Assembly (NCBI RefSeq): GCF_016650815.1
Contig: NZ_JAEKEZ010000006.1
Span: 255,501 to 319,500 of the forward strand
From: Pseudomonas sp. TH31
GTDB lineage: Bacteria; Pseudomonadota; Gammaproteobacteria; Pseudomonadales; Pseudomonadaceae
DNA length: 64,000 nt
Direction: 5' to 3'
A program made the translations under genes and the position numbers. Each line of letters begins with the position of its first letter. Positions within the stretch are counted from its first letter, which is position 1. This document shows positions 19,834 through 29,046 of the stretch, piece by piece. A model generated the notes under the pieces. The model saw nothing but the letters and a program-made list of their open reading frames with translations. It was not told the origin of the DNA and searched no databases.

Positions 19834-19964
19834 GTAGCAGCTGGCGAAGCCTGCGTTCGAGGACGTAGTCCTCGCAAACCCGCGAAACGCGGTCATCCTG
19901 AAGAAATGATGTATGGTTATTTACGACTGCTTCGCAGCCGAACGCAGGCTTCGCCAGCTGCTAC
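19834..19964. repeat. REP-like inverted repeat after tonB
   Basis: Arms GTAGCAGCTGGCGAAGCCTG at 19834 and CAGGCTTCGCCAGCTGCTAC ending at 19964 are reverse complements. The interior holds shorter palindromes (GAGGACGTAGTCCTC, CCGCGAAACGCGG). It is the same family as the element at 16130-16260 and fills the gap between tonB and algH. Confidence 0.78.
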
Positions 19965-20036
19965 AGGGGTGTGCGACACCATTTCCTGTGCATCCCCAGC
20001 TTGTCAGTTCGCCCCTCCAACGCCACACTAGCGCTC

Positions 20037-20609
20037 ATGAAGAACGTCAGCCCCAGCTACCTCAAGCATCACTTCCTGATCGCCATGCCGCACATGGCCG
20101 ACCCGAACTTTGCGCACACCTTGACCTACATCGTCGAGCACACGGCCAATGGTGCCATGGGGCTGGTAGTCAACCGCCCACAAGAACTGAACCTGGCCGA
20201 TATCCTCGAGCAACTGCGCCCGGACATCGAGCCGCCGATGCTCTGCCAGCATGTGCCGATCTTTATCGGCGGTCCGGTGCAGACGGATCGCGGGTTTGTC
20301 CTGCATCCGTCGGGAAAAACCTTTCAGGCCACCGTCGAACTCGACGGCGAACTGGCCCTGTCGACCTCCCAGGATGTGCTGTTCGCCATCGCTGACGGCG
20401 TCGGCCCGGCGAAAAGCGTGATCACTCTCGGCTATGCCGGCTGGGAAGCCGGGCAACTGGAGGCCGAACTGGCCGACAACGCCTGGCTGACCTGCCCTTA
20501 CAACGCCGACATCCTGTTCAACACCAGCAGCGAACTGCGCCTCGAAGCGGCGGCCAGGCACCTGGGCGTCAATCTCAGCCTGCTGACCAGCCAGGCGGGC
20601 CACGCCTGA
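20037..20609 (+). CDS. algH: YqgE/AlgH family protein
   Basis: This 190-residue protein is the AlgH/YqgE family member found next to ruvX in most gammaproteobacteria. Characteristic segments are HHFLIAMPHMADPNFAHTL near residue 10 and GAMGLVVNRP near residue 38. AlgH was first noted as affecting alginate production in P. aeruginosa, but its biochemical role is not settled. I start at the ATG giving MKNVSPSYLKHH; an earlier in-frame ATG lies next to the repeat and does not match the family. Its stop overlaps the ruvX start by one base, which suggests coupled translation. Confidence 0.93.
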   Translation: MKNVSPSYLKHHFLIAMPHMADPNFAHTLTYIVEHTANGAMGLVVNRPQELNLADILEQLRPDIEPPMLCQHVPIFIGGPVQTDRGFVLHPSGKTFQATVELDGELALSTSQDVLFAIADGVGPAKSVITLGYAGWEAGQLEAELADNAWLTCPYNADILFNTSSELRLEAAARHLGVNLSLLTSQAGHA

Positions 20610-21046
20610 TGGCCCTGCGACTGATTTTGGGATTTGACTACGGCACCAAACAGATCGGCGTAGCGGTCGGCCAGGTGATTACCGGCCAGGCCCGCGAGCT
20701 CTGCACCTTGAAGGCACAAAACGGTATTCCCGACTGGAATCAGGTCGAAGCCCTGATCAAGGAATGGAAGCCCGACGCCGTGGTCGTCGGACTGCCGCTG
20801 AACATGGACGGCACGCCAAGCGACATGTGCCTGCGGGCCGAAAAGTTCGCCCGCCGCCTCAACGGTCGTTACAACCTGCCCTTCTATACCCACGACGAGC
20901 GCCTGACCACGTTCGAGGCCAAGGGCGAGCGGCGTGATCGTGGCGGCCAGAAAGGCAGTTACCGCGACAACCCGGTCGATGCCATCGCCGCCGCCCTGCT
21001 GCTGCAAGGCTGGCTCGACGAAAACACCGCACTGTTCGAATCCTGA
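20609..21046 (+). CDS. ruvX: Putative pre-16S rRNA nuclease / Holliday junction resolvase-like protein
   Basis: This 145-residue RNase H-like protein is the YqgF/RuvX family enzyme, implicated in processing of the 5' end of 16S rRNA precursor and, in older work, in resolving recombination intermediates. The signature ILGFDYGTKQIGVAVG near the N-terminus and the C-terminal DNPVDAIAAALLLQ hold the acidic metal-binding residues (Asp9 and the Asp in DAIAA). It overlaps the algH stop by one base (TGATG) and precedes pyrR. Confidence 0.94.
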   Translation: MALRLILGFDYGTKQIGVAVGQVITGQARELCTLKAQNGIPDWNQVEALIKEWKPDAVVVGLPLNMDGTPSDMCLRAEKFARRLNGRYNLPFYTHDERLTTFEAKGERRDRGGQKGSYRDNPVDAIAAALLLQGWLDENTALFES

Positions 21047-21128
21047 AGAGCCGCCCCGGCGTCTCTATTAGCTACAACCCGAGCCACCACTCAAGCACCA
21101 CTCGGTTCGGGCCCAAGAAGGAGCAACC

Positions 21129-21632
21129 ATGAGCCTGCCCAATCCCGTTGAACTGATCAGCCAGATGGCGACCCGGCTTGACGCCTATCTGGCCAAACGT
21201 GGCATCAGCGAACCGCGCTATATCGGTATTCGTACCGGCGGCGTCTGGGTCGCCCAGGCGTTGCTCGATGAACTGGGCAGCGATTCTCCGCTCGGCACCC
21301 TGGACGTTTCCTTCTACCGCGACGACTTCAGCCAGAACGGCCTGCACCCGCAAGTGCGCCCCTCGGCCCTGCCGTTCGAGATCGAAGGCCAGCACCTGGT
21401 GCTGATCGACGACGTACTGATGAGCGGCCGGACCATCCGCGCCGCCCTGAACGAACTGTTCGACTATGGCCGACCGGCCAGCGTAACGCTGGTGTGCCTG
21501 CTGGACCTGGACGCCGGCGAGCTGCCGATCCGCCCGAACGTGGTGGGCGCGACCTTGTCGCTGGCCGCCCACGAGCGGGTGAAGCTGTCCGGTCCGGAGC
21601 TCAAGCTCGAACTGCAAGACCTTGCCCTTTAA
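21129..21632 (+). CDS. pyrR: Bifunctional pyr operon regulator / uracil phosphoribosyltransferase
   Basis: PyrR (167 aa) belongs to the type I phosphoribosyltransferase fold. The PRPP-binding loop is seen as [17 protein letters not shown] near residue 97. In Bacillus it is an RNA-binding attenuator of pyr genes; in Pseudomonas it sits at the head of pyrR-pyrB-pyrC'. The gap of about 80 bp in front of it has no clear attenuator-terminator pair that I could see. It is 27 bp from pyrB, so they are almost surely one transcript. Confidence 0.93.
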   Translation: MSLPNPVELISQMATRLDAYLAKRGISEPRYIGIRTGGVWVAQALLDELGSDSPLGTLDVSFYRDDFSQNGLHPQVRPSALPFEIEGQHLVLIDDVLMSGRTIRAALNELFDYGRPASVTLVCLLDLDAGELPIRPNVVGATLSLAAHERVKLSGPELKLELQDLAL

Positions 21633-21659
21633 CTCGCCCTATTGAGAGTCCCCCTCGCG

Positions 21660-22664
21660 ATGACGCCTCTAGAAACCAAGCGCCCGCTGCAGCTCAATGA
21701 TCAGGGCCAGCTGCGCCACTTCCTCTCGCTCGACGGTTTGCGCCGCGAGCTGCTGACGGAAATCCTCGACACCGCCGACTCGTTCCTCGAAGTCGGCGCC
21801 CGGGCGGTGAAGAAGGTCCCGTTGCTGCGCGGCAAGACCGTGTGCAACGTGTTCTTCGAGAACTCCACCCGCACCCGTACCACTTTCGAACTGGCGGCCC
21901 AACGCCTGTCTGCGGATGTGATCACCCTGAACGTGTCGACGTCGTCGGCGAGCAAGGGCGAAACCCTGCTCGACACCTTGCGCAACCTCGAAGCCATGGC
22001 CGCCGACATGTTCGTCGTGCGTCACGGTGATTCCGGCGCGGCGCACTTTATCGCCGAACACGTGTGCCCACAGGTGGCGATCATCAACGGCGGCGACGGC
22101 CGTCACGCCCACCCGACCCAGGGCATGCTCGACATGCTCACCATCCGTCGACACAAGGGCGGCTTCGAAAACCTCTCGGTGGCCATCGTTGGCGACATCC
22201 TGCACTCGCGGGTGGCGCGCTCGAACATGCTCGCGCTGAAAACCCTCGGCTGCCCGGACATCCGTGTGATCGCGCCAAAAACCCTGCTGCCGATCGGCAT
22301 CGAGCAATACGGCGTGAAGGTGTACACCGACATGACCGAAGGCCTGAAAGACGTCGATGTCGTGATCATGCTGCGTCTGCAGCGCGAACGCATGACCGGC
22401 GGCCTGCTGCCGAGCGAAGGCGAGTTCTACCGCCTGTTCGGCCTGACCACCGCGCGCCTGGCCGGGGCCAAACCCGATTGCATCGTCATGCACCCGGGGC
22501 CGATCAACCGAGGGGTGGAGATTGAGTCGGCGGTGGCCGACGGCCCGCACTCGGTGATCCTCAACCAGGTCACCTACGGTATTGCGATTCGTATGGCCGT
22601 GCTGTCCATGGCCATGAGCGGGCAGACTGCCCAGCGCCAATTCGAGCAGGAGAACGCCCAGTGA
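21660..22664 (+). CDS. pyrB: Aspartate carbamoyltransferase catalytic subunit
   Basis: PyrB (334 aa) condenses carbamoyl phosphate and aspartate, the first committed step of pyrimidine synthesis. The carbamoyl-phosphate motif [10 protein letters not shown] (about residues 67-76), the HPTQG loop and the [10 protein letters not shown] motif near the C-terminus are all present. I chose the ATG giving [12 protein letters not shown]; a TTG six codons earlier would extend it but fits the family less well. In pseudomonads the enzyme forms a dodecamer with the inactive dihydroorotase encoded next, whose GTG start overlaps this stop codon. Confidence 0.97.
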   Translation: MTPLETKRPLQLNDQGQLRHFLSLDGLRRELLTEILDTADSFLEVGARAVKKVPLLRGKTVCNVFFENSTRTRTTFELAAQRLSADVITLNVSTSSASKGETLLDTLRNLEAMAADMFVVRHGDSGAAHFIAEHVCPQVAIINGGDGRHAHPTQGMLDMLTIRRHKGGFENLSVAIVGDILHSRVARSNMLALKTLGCPDIRVIAPKTLLPIGIEQYGVKVYTDMTEGLKDVDVVIMLRLQRERMTGGLLPSEGEFYRLFGLTTARLAGAKPDCIVMHPGPINRGVEIESAVADGPHSVILNQVTYGIAIRMAVLSMAMSGQTAQRQFEQENAQ

Positions 22665-23932
22665 AGCTCAGCATTCTCGGCGCCCGCGTCATCGACCCCA
22701 CCTCGGGTCTGGATAAAGTTACCGACATTCACATCGAAGCCTGCAAGATCGTCGCCCTTGGTGCTGCGCCGGCCGGTTTTGTCCCGGTCGAGACCATCGA
22801 CGCCAAAGGCCTGGTGGCCGCGCCTGGCCTGGTTGACCTGAACGTCGCCCTGCGCGAGCCGGGTTACAGCCGCAAAGGTTCGATTGCCAGCGAAACCCGC
22901 GCTGCGGCGGCCGGTGGCGTGACCAGCCTGTGCTGCCCGCCAAAGACCAAACCGGTGCTGGACACCTCGGCCGTGGCCGAATTGATCCTCGACCGCGCCC
23001 GCGAAGCCGGCAACACCAAAGTCTTCCCGATTGGCGCCCTGAGCAAAGGCCTGGACGGCGAACAGCTTGCAGAGCTCGTTGCACTGCGCGATGCCGGCTG
23101 CGTGGCCTTCGGCAACGGTCTGGAGAGCTTCCGCAACACCCGCACGCTGTGCCGGGCGCTGGAATATGCAGCGACCTTCGATCTGACGGTGATTTTCAAC
23201 TCGCAGGATCATGATCTGGCCGAAGGTGGCCTGGCCCACGAAGGCCCGACCGCCAGTTTCCTTGGCTTGCCGGGGATTCCGGAAACGGCTGAAACCGTGG
23301 CCCTGGCCCGAGATCTGTTGCTGGTCGAGCAAAGCGGCGTGCGTGCGCACTTCAGCCAGCTCACCAGCGCTCGCGGCGTGGCCCTGATCGCCCAGGCCCA
23401 GGCCCGTGGACTGCCAGTGACCGCCGATGTGGCGTTGTACCAACTGATCCTGACCGACGAAGCACTGATTGGCTTCAGCAGCCTGTATCACGTCCAGCCG
23501 CCGCTGCGCACCCGCGCTGACCGCGATGGCCTGCGTGCGGCAGTGAAGTCGGGGGTGGTTTCGGCCATCTCCAGCCATCACCAGCCTCACGAGCGCGACG
23601 CCAAACTGGCGCCGTTCGGTGCCACCGAGCCGGGCATCAGCAGCGTCGAGCTGTTGCTGCCGCTGGCAATGACGCTGGTGGAGGACGGTTTGCTCGATCT
23701 GCCGACACTGTTGACGCGTCTCAGTGCCGGACCTGCCGAGGCGTTGCGCCTGCCAGCGGGTAAATTGACCGTCGGTGGGGCGGCGGACATCGTGCTGTTC
23801 GACCCGGCGGCTTCGACCGTGGCCGGCGAAACCTGGCTGTCCAAGGGTGAGAACTGCCCGTTTATTGGCCACAGCTTGCCGAGCGTGGTGCGCTACACCT
23901 TGGTGGATGGGCGGATTAGCCACCAGGCCTAA
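22661..23932 (+). CDS. pyrC': Dihydroorotase-like PyrC', probably catalytically inactive
   Basis: This 423-residue amidohydrolase-fold protein is the pyrX/PyrC' partner of PyrB. In active dihydroorotases the zinc-binding motif is HxH before LREPG; here the same place reads [16 protein letters not shown], with both histidines absent. The protein is therefore expected to be structural, holding the aspartate carbamoyltransferase dodecamer together, as known in Pseudomonas. The start is GTG overlapping the pyrB stop by 4 bp. The stop codon abuts the 125-bp tandem array. Confidence 0.93.
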   Translation: MKLSILGARVIDPTSGLDKVTDIHIEACKIVALGAAPAGFVPVETIDAKGLVAAPGLVDLNVALREPGYSRKGSIASETRAAAAGGVTSLCCPPKTKPVLDTSAVAELILDRAREAGNTKVFPIGALSKGLDGEQLAELVALRDAGCVAFGNGLESFRNTRTLCRALEYAATFDLTVIFNSQDHDLAEGGLAHEGPTASFLGLPGIPETAETVALARDLLLVEQSGVRAHFSQLTSARGVALIAQAQARGLPVTADVALYQLILTDEALIGFSSLYHVQPPLRTRADRDGLRAAVKSGVVSAISSHHQPHERDAKLAPFGATEPGISSVELLLPLAMTLVEDGLLDLPTLLTRLSAGPAEALRLPAGKLTVGGAADIVLFDPAASTVAGETWLSKGENCPFIGHSLPSVVRYTLVDGRISHQA

Positions 23933-23934
23933 AA

Positions 23935-24427
23935 GCAAAAGATCGCAGCCTGCGGCAGCTCCTACAGGGAAACGCATATCTCGTGTAGGAGCTGGCGAAG
24001 CCTGCGATTTTTTGATCTTTACTTAACGGCTCTGCGCGTTACGCACTGAAACCTAAAAAGCAAAAGATCGCAGCCTGCGGCAGCGCCTACAGGGAAACGC
24101 ATATCTCGTGTAGGAGCTGGCGAAGCCTGCGATCTTTTGATCTTTACTTAACGGCTCTGCGCGTTACGCACTGAAACCTAAAAAGCAAAAGATCGCAGCC
24201 TGCGGCAGCTCCTACAGGGAAACGCATATCTCGTGTAGGAGCTGGCGAAGCCTGCGATCTTTTGATCTTTACTTAACGGCTCTGCGCGTTACGCACTGAA
24301 ACCTAAAAAGCAAAAGATCGCAGCCTGCGGCAGCTCCTACAGGGAAACGCATATCTCGTGTAGGAGCTGGCGAAGCCTGCGATCTTTTGATCTTTACTTA
24401 ACGGCTCTGTGCGTTACGCACTGAAAC
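23935..24427. repeat. Tandem array, four 125-bp units, each a REP pair plus a copied gene end
   Basis: Units start at 23935, 24060, 24185 and 24310, a constant 125-bp period, nearly identical with only a few point differences. Each contains a REP inverted pair (GATCGCAGCCTGCGGCAGCTCC ... its counterpart GGAGCTGGCGAAGCCTGCGATC, shown here only as 22-base cores in two arms) followed by about 32 bp that repeat the 3' end and stop codon of the TM2 gene. The last unit contains the real gene end. The array fills the whole space between the convergent genes pyrC' and TM2, so there is no other gene in 23933-24397. Confidence 0.93.
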
Positions 24428-24817
24428 CTGGTCGTTCAGCGTCCAGAAGTCATACAGCACCCCCACGAAGAACAACCCGCCCGTCACCAGGTACAGCAAC
24501 CCGCTGATCCACTTCCCTTGATACATCCGGTGCACGCCGAACACCCCAAGGAATGTCAGCAGAATCCACGCCACGCTGTATTCGAGCGGCCCGGCGGTAA
24601 ATCGCAGGTCGGCTTCCCGGTCCATGGCCGGAATCAGAAACAGGTCGATCAGCCAACCGATGCCCAGCAAACCAAACGTGAAGAACCAGATCGTCCCGGT
24701 CACCGGCTTGCCGTAATAGAAGCGATGAGCCCCGGTAAAACCGAAAATCCACAACAGGTATCCGATCACTTTGCTGTGGGTGTCTTGCTGCGCTCCAGAC
24801 TGTTGATAGGTGTTCAT
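24398..24817 (-). CDS. TM2 domain-containing membrane protein with two TM2 units
   Basis: This 139-residue membrane protein has two TM2-type units, each with a G-x-H-R-x-Y-x-G-K turn: GFTGAHRFYYGKPVTG near residues 27-42 and GVFGVHRMYQGKWISG near residues 91-106. There are about four membrane segments. The molecular function of bacterial TM2 proteins is not established. Its last nine codons and stop are repeated three more times downstream in the tandem array at 23935-24427; the copies differ by one silent base. It is divergent from the C40 peptidase gene. Confidence 0.82.
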   Translation of the reverse strand: MNTYQQSGAQQDTHSKVIGYLLWIFGFTGAHRFYYGKPVTGTIWFFTFGLLGIGWLIDLFLIPAMDREADLRFTAGPLEYSVAWILLTFLGVFGVHRMYQGKWISGLLYLVTGGLFFVGVLYDFWTLNDQVSVRNAQSR

Positions 24818-25067
24818 GAAGGACCTCGATTCACACGATAGATAAATATTGTTGAATTCTTTGTGACTTTTTTACAGGCGTCCGACGTATGGCAAATGCT
24901 ACCTTCACTCCCGTCAAAGCCTTATAACACCTGACCTCTGTCCGACAATTGCCTCCAACTGCCGCTTATTTGCCTCAGTTGACCGCCAGGTTCAATCGAC
25001 CAACGGCCTCGGAAGGGACAAAAAAGCTGTTATAAAGTTGCGCGCTAACCCATATGAGCCTTGCCTA

Positions 25068-25688
25068 ATGCGTCCATTTTTCAAGACATGGCTAACCATT
25101 TGCCTATTAATGCCACTGGCCGCCCACGCCACCAATCGTGAGCAACGTCTTCCTAACGTTAATGGTTACACCCCTAAATCCCATGTTTCTGCTCCTTCGA
25201 GCAAAAACAAACAAACTGCAAAAAATTCCACCCACCTGGCCACTGCCAACAGCAAGCTGGTTCCGCCGATGGCGACCAAGCAAAGCAGCAACGTGTTGAG
25301 CCGTGCCGTGAATGTCCTCGGCACTCCTTACCGTTGGGGCGGCAGCAGCCCAAGTAAAGGGTTCGACTGCAGTGGCTTGGTGAAATACGCGTTTAACGAC
25401 GCCACGTTCGACCTGCCACGGACTTCCAACGCCATGGCCAGCGGTCATGGGCAGAAAGTCGAGCGCAAGGATCTGAAGCCGGGCGATCTGATTTTCTTCA
25501 ATATCAAGAGCCGCAAGGTCAATCACGTTGCCATCTACCTGGGCAACGACCGCTTCATCCACGCACCGCGCCGTGGCAAGTCGGTGACCATCGATACGCT
25601 GAAGAAGCCGTACTGGGAAAGCCACTACGTGGTGGCCAAGCGGGTTCTGCCGAAAGAACCGCATCAGATGCGCGTCGTTCAGCGCTGA
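25068..25688 (+). CDS. NlpC/P60 (C40) family cell-wall peptidase
   Basis: A 206-residue secreted or periplasmic peptidase. A signal peptide is visible (MRPFFKTWLTICLLMPLAAHA, cleaved after about residue 20). A Ser/Lys/Asn-rich linker to about residue 75 follows, then a C40 domain with catalytic Cys in GFDCSGLVKYAF and His in NHVAIYLG, the third polar residue being in FIHAPRRG. The family cleaves peptide cross-links or stems of peptidoglycan. I chose the ATG at 25068 because the signal peptide begins there. It is convergent with pilT, where P. aeruginosa has pilU on the other side. Confidence 0.88.
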   Translation: MRPFFKTWLTICLLMPLAAHATNREQRLPNVNGYTPKSHVSAPSSKNKQTAKNSTHLATANSKLVPPMATKQSSNVLSRAVNVLGTPYRWGGSSPSKGFDCSGLVKYAFNDATFDLPRTSNAMASGHGQKVERKDLKPGDLIFFNIKSRKVNHVAIYLGNDRFIHAPRRGKSVTIDTLKKPYWESHYVVAKRVLPKEPHQMRVVQR

Positions 25689-25694
25689 TTTGAA

Positions 25695-25796
25695 GCAAGA
25701 TCAAAAGATCGCCGCCTTCGGCAGCTCCTACAGGGAAACGCGTATCCCTGTAGGAGCTGCCGAAGGTTCGGGCTGCGTTCGGACGATCTTTTGCTT
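25695..25796. repeat. REP inverted pair between C40 peptidase and pilT
   Basis: Two REP units face each other, GATCAAAAGATCGCCGCC..GGCAGCTCCTACAGGG and CCCTGTAGGAGCTGCCGAAGG..GATCTTTTG. The second arm carries an extra TTCGGGCTGCGTTCGGAC segment, so the arms are imperfect. Lying between two convergent genes, it may help end transcription from either side. Confidence 0.8.
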
Positions 25797-25802
25797 TAAG
25801 GC

Positions 25803-26837
25803 TTAAAAATTATCCGGCGACCGCGCCTTCTCCCGCGCATGCTCACGGCTGATCAAGCCCTTGGTCACCAACTCCTTCAAACACATATCCAGCGTCTGCA
25901 TCCCCAGGTTGCCCCCGGTCTGAATCGACGAGTACATCTGTGCCACCTTATCCTCGCGGATCAGGTTACGGATCGCCGACGTACCGAGCATGATTTCGTG
26001 CGCCGCAATCCGCCCGCCGCCGATCTTCTTGACCAGCGTCTGGGACACCACCGCCAGCAACGACTCGGACAACATCGAGCGCACCATCGACTTCTCATCC
26101 CCCGGAAACACGTCCACCACCCGGTCTATGGTTTTCGCCGCCGACGTGGTGTGCAGCGTGCCAAACACCAGGTGGCCAGTCTCGGCAGCCGTCAGGGCCA
26201 GGCGGATGGTCTCCAGATCGCGCATCTCCCCGACCAGAATCACATCTGGGTCTTCCCGCAGGGCCGAGCGCAGGGCGGTGGCGAAGCTGCGGGTATCTCG
26301 ATGGACTTCGCGCTGGTTGATCAGGCATTTACGCGATTCATGGACGAACTCGATCGGGTCTTCGATGGTGAGGATATGGTGATGGCGATGGTTGTTCAGG
26401 TAATCGATCATCGCCGCCAGGGTGGTGGATTTGCCGGAACCGGTCGGACCGGTCACCAGCACCAGGCCACGGGGCGCTTCGGTAATCTTGCGAAACACAT
26501 CTCCCATGCCCAAGTCGTCCATGCTCAGGACCTTCGAAGGGATGGTCCGGAACACCGCGCCGGCGCCACGGTTCTGGTTGAACGCATTGACCCGAAAACG
26601 CGCCACACCCGGCACTTCAAAGGAGAAGTCGGTTTCCAGGTGCTTCTCGAAGTCCACCCGCTGGGTGTCGTTCATGATGTCGTAGATCAGCTCATGCACC
26701 TGCTTGTGGTCCAGGGCCGGCAGGTTGATGCGCCGCACGTCGCCGTCGACGCGAATCATCGGTGGCAGGCCGGCAGACAGGTGCAAGTCGGACGCGCCCT
26801 GTTTGGCGCTGAATGCCAGCAGCTCAGTGATATCCAT
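25803..26837 (-). CDS. pilT: Type IV pilus retraction ATPase PilT
   Basis: PilT (344 aa) is the hexameric ATPase that retracts type IV pili. Walker A is GPTGSGKSTTLA near residue 130; the Asp box, Walker B (DPDVILVGEMRD) and His box (GHLVFGTLHT) are all present, and the C-terminal AIRNLIREDK motif is intact. I start at the ATG giving MDITELLAFSAKQG rather than four codons earlier. Adjacent pilU, present in P. aeruginosa, is missing. It is divergent from yggS, again as in P. aeruginosa. Confidence 0.97.
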   Translation of the reverse strand: MDITELLAFSAKQGASDLHLSAGLPPMIRVDGDVRRINLPALDHKQVHELIYDIMNDTQRVDFEKHLETDFSFEVPGVARFRVNAFNQNRGAGAVFRTIPSKVLSMDDLGMGDVFRKITEAPRGLVLVTGPTGSGKSTTLAAMIDYLNNHRHHHILTIEDPIEFVHESRKCLINQREVHRDTRSFATALRSALREDPDVILVGEMRDLETIRLALTAAETGHLVFGTLHTTSAAKTIDRVVDVFPGDEKSMVRSMLSESLLAVVSQTLVKKIGGGRIAAHEIMLGTSAIRNLIREDKVAQMYSSIQTGGNLGMQTLDMCLKELVTKGLISREHAREKARSPDNF

Positions 26838-26893
26838 AGCGCTCCTCAATTCCAGTAGAATGCCGCGAACCTTCAGACCAGCGGCGCCTCTTG

Positions 26894-27580
26894 ATGTCCA
26901 CGATAGCAGACAACATTCTCCAGGTTAGTTCGCGCATCCAGGCAGCGACCCAAGCGGCTCACCGCGACGAGCACAGCGTCCAGCTGCTGGCCGTGAGCAA
27001 GACCAAGCCTGCCGAGGCCCTGCGTGAAGCCCATGCCGCCGGGATCCGTGACTTTGGCGAGAACTATCTGCAGGAAGCCCTGGGCAAACAGCTCGAATTG
27101 ACTGACCTGCCCTTGATCTGGCACTTCATCGGCCCCATTCAATCGAACAAGACTCGCGCTATCGCCGAGCACTTCGCTTGGGTGCATTCCGTGGATCGTT
27201 TGAAAATCGCACAACGCCTGTCCGAACAACGTCCTGCCGAGCTGCCCCCGCTGAACATCTGCATCCAGGTCAACGTCAGCGGCGAAGACAGCAAGTCCGG
27301 CTGCACCCCGGCCGACCTGCCGGCCCTCGCCACTGCCATCTGCGCCCTGCCGCGCCTCAAGTTGCGCGGGTTGATGGCGATTCCCGAGCCGACTGAAGAT
27401 CGCGCCGCCCAGGACGCTGCTTTTGCGGCGGTGCAACGCCTGCAAGCCAGCCTCAATCTGCCGCTCGACACACTTTCCATGGGCATGAGCCACGACCTTG
27501 AGTCGGCCATTGCCCAAGGCGCCACCTGGGTCCGCATTGGTACGGCCCTGTTTGGCGCCCGTGATTACAGTCAACCGTGA
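26894..27580 (+). CDS. yggS: YggS family pyridoxal phosphate homeostasis protein
   Basis: This 228-residue single-domain PLP-binding barrel protein (PLPBP family) helps keep vitamin B6 pools balanced; it has no known catalytic activity. The PLP lysine lies in LLAVSKTKPAEALREA near residue 36, and the phosphate-binding HDLESAI and RIGTALFG segments near the C-terminus are present. I use the ATG at 26894 rather than the TTG just before it. It is followed by proC at 36 bp, a pairing common in proteobacteria. Confidence 0.95.
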   Translation: MSTIADNILQVSSRIQAATQAAHRDEHSVQLLAVSKTKPAEALREAHAAGIRDFGENYLQEALGKQLELTDLPLIWHFIGPIQSNKTRAIAEHFAWVHSVDRLKIAQRLSEQRPAELPPLNICIQVNVSGEDSKSGCTPADLPALATAICALPRLKLRGLMAIPEPTEDRAAQDAAFAAVQRLQASLNLPLDTLSMGMSHDLESAIAQGATWVRIGTALFGARDYSQP

Positions 27581-27615
27581 ACCATGGCTGACTTCTCTCT
27601 TGATAAGGACCTGAC

Positions 27616-28434
27616 ATGAGCAAGACTCGTATTGCCTTTATCGGTGCCGGCAACATGGCCGCCAGCCTGATCGGTGGCCTGCGCGCCAAAGGCCTGGACG
27701 CAGCCCACATCCGCGCCAGCGATCCGGGCGCTGAAACCCGCGCACGCGTGAGCGCTGAGCACGGCATCGAAGTATTCGCCGACAACGCCGACGCGATTCA
27801 AGACGCCGATGTGGTCGTGCTGGCGGTCAAACCCCAGGCGATGAAAGCCGTGTGCGAAGCGATTCGCCCGAGCCTCAAGCCGAATCAACTGGTGGTGTCC
27901 ATCGCCGCCGGCATCACCTGCGCCAGCATGAACAACTGGCTCGGCGCCCAGCCGATCGTGCGCTGCATGCCCAACACCCCGGCGCTGCTGCGCCAGGGCG
28001 TGAGCGGTTTGTACGCCACGACTGAGGTGAACGCCGAACAACGCCAGCAGGCCCAAGAGCTGTTGTCCGCCGTCGGCATCGCGCTGTGGCTGGACGAAGA
28101 GCAGCAACTGGACGCGGTGACCGCCGTTTCCGGCTCGGGCCCGGCGTACTTCTTCCTGTTGATCGAAGCGATGACCGCTGCAGGTGTAAAACTCGGCCTG
28201 CCCGCAGAAATCGCCGCACAACTGACCGTGCAAACCGCCCTGGGCGCCGCCCATATGGCGGTCGCGAGTGACGTCGACGCCGCCGAACTGCGTCGCCGCG
28301 TGACTTCGCCGGCCGGCACCACGGAAGCGGCCATCAAGTCGTTCCAGGCCGGGGGCTTCGAAGCCCTGGTCGAAAAAGCACTCGGCGCCGCCGCCCACCG
28401 TTCAGCCGAGATGGCCGAGCAACTGGGTCGCTAA
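27616..28434 (+). CDS. proC: Pyrroline-5-carboxylate reductase
   Basis: ProC (272 aa) reduces pyrroline-5-carboxylate to proline with NAD(P)H. The Rossmann motif IAFIGAGNMAASLIGGL is at residues 6-22, and the family signature RRRVTSPAGTTEAAI lies near residue 225. It belongs to the yggS-proC-yggT-yggU cluster, with 24 bp to yggT, and is preceded by a good ribosome binding site (AAGGA). Length is normal. Confidence 0.97.
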   Translation: MSKTRIAFIGAGNMAASLIGGLRAKGLDAAHIRASDPGAETRARVSAEHGIEVFADNADAIQDADVVVLAVKPQAMKAVCEAIRPSLKPNQLVVSIAAGITCASMNNWLGAQPIVRCMPNTPALLRQGVSGLYATTEVNAEQRQQAQELLSAVGIALWLDEEQQLDAVTAVSGSGPAYFFLLIEAMTAAGVKLGLPAEIAAQLTVQTALGAAHMAVASDVDAAELRRRVTSPAGTTEAAIKSFQAGGFEALVEKALGAAAHRSAEMAEQLGR

Positions 28435-28458
28435 TCAGCTCTTACAAAGGAATCAATA

Positions 28459-29046
28459 ATGCTCGGACTCAATGACGCTGCCATTTTCATCATTAAAACC
28501 CTGGGCAGCCTGTACCTGCTGATCGTGCTGATGCGCTTCATCCTGCAACTGGTTCGGGCGAATTTCTACAACCCGCTCTGCCAGTTCATCGTGAAAGCCA
28601 CTCAACCACTGCTCAAGCCTCTGCGCCGGGTTATCCCGAGCATGTTCGGGCTGGACATGTCGTCACTGGTGCTGGCGCTGATCATTCAAATGGCCCTGAT
28701 CGCGATCATCCTGACGCTCAAGGGCTTCCAGGTCGACTGGCTGTTCTTGATCCCTTGGGCACTGATCGCCCTCTTCGCGCTGTTTTTGAACATTCTGTTC
28801 TACGCGATGATCATCAGCGTGATTCTGTCCTGGGTCGCACCGGGCAGCCACAATCCGGGCGCCGAACTGGTGGCTCAGATCACTGAACCGGTACTCGCGC
28901 CGTTCCGCCGGATCCTTCCGAGCCTCGGCGGCCTCGACATCTCGCCGATCTTCGCGTTTATCCTGATCCAGTTGCTGCAAAGCTGGGTGATCCCGCGCCT
29001 GGCTTACTTCGCCTTCATGCCGCAGGGTCTGCTCGGGCTGATCTGA
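28459..29046 (+). CDS. YggT family membrane protein
   Basis: A 195-residue integral membrane protein of the YggT family, with two repeated YggT units, each of two membrane segments (for example LYLLIVLMRFILQLVRANFY near residue 18 and ILFYAMIISVILSWVAPGS near residue 112). Each repeat has an FxRPLRRxxP-like turn (PLLKPLRRVIP and PVLAPFRRILP). The exact function is unknown, although relatives are linked to envelope or osmotic stress and cell division. It overlaps yggU by one base. Confidence 0.92.
   Translation: MLGLNDAAIFIIKTLGSLYLLIVLMRFILQLVRANFYNPLCQFIVKATQPLLKPLRRVIPSMFGLDMSSLVLALIIQMALIAIILTLKGFQVDWLFLIPWALIALFALFLNILFYAMIISVILSWVAPGSHNPGAELVAQITEPVLAPFRRILPSLGGLDISPIFAFILIQLLQSWVIPRLAYFAFMPQGLLGLI

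Noticed and set aside
23935..24427. CRISPR array
   Set aside because: Repeats are contiguous 125-bp units without unique spacers, each contains an inverted repeat, and no cas genes are near.
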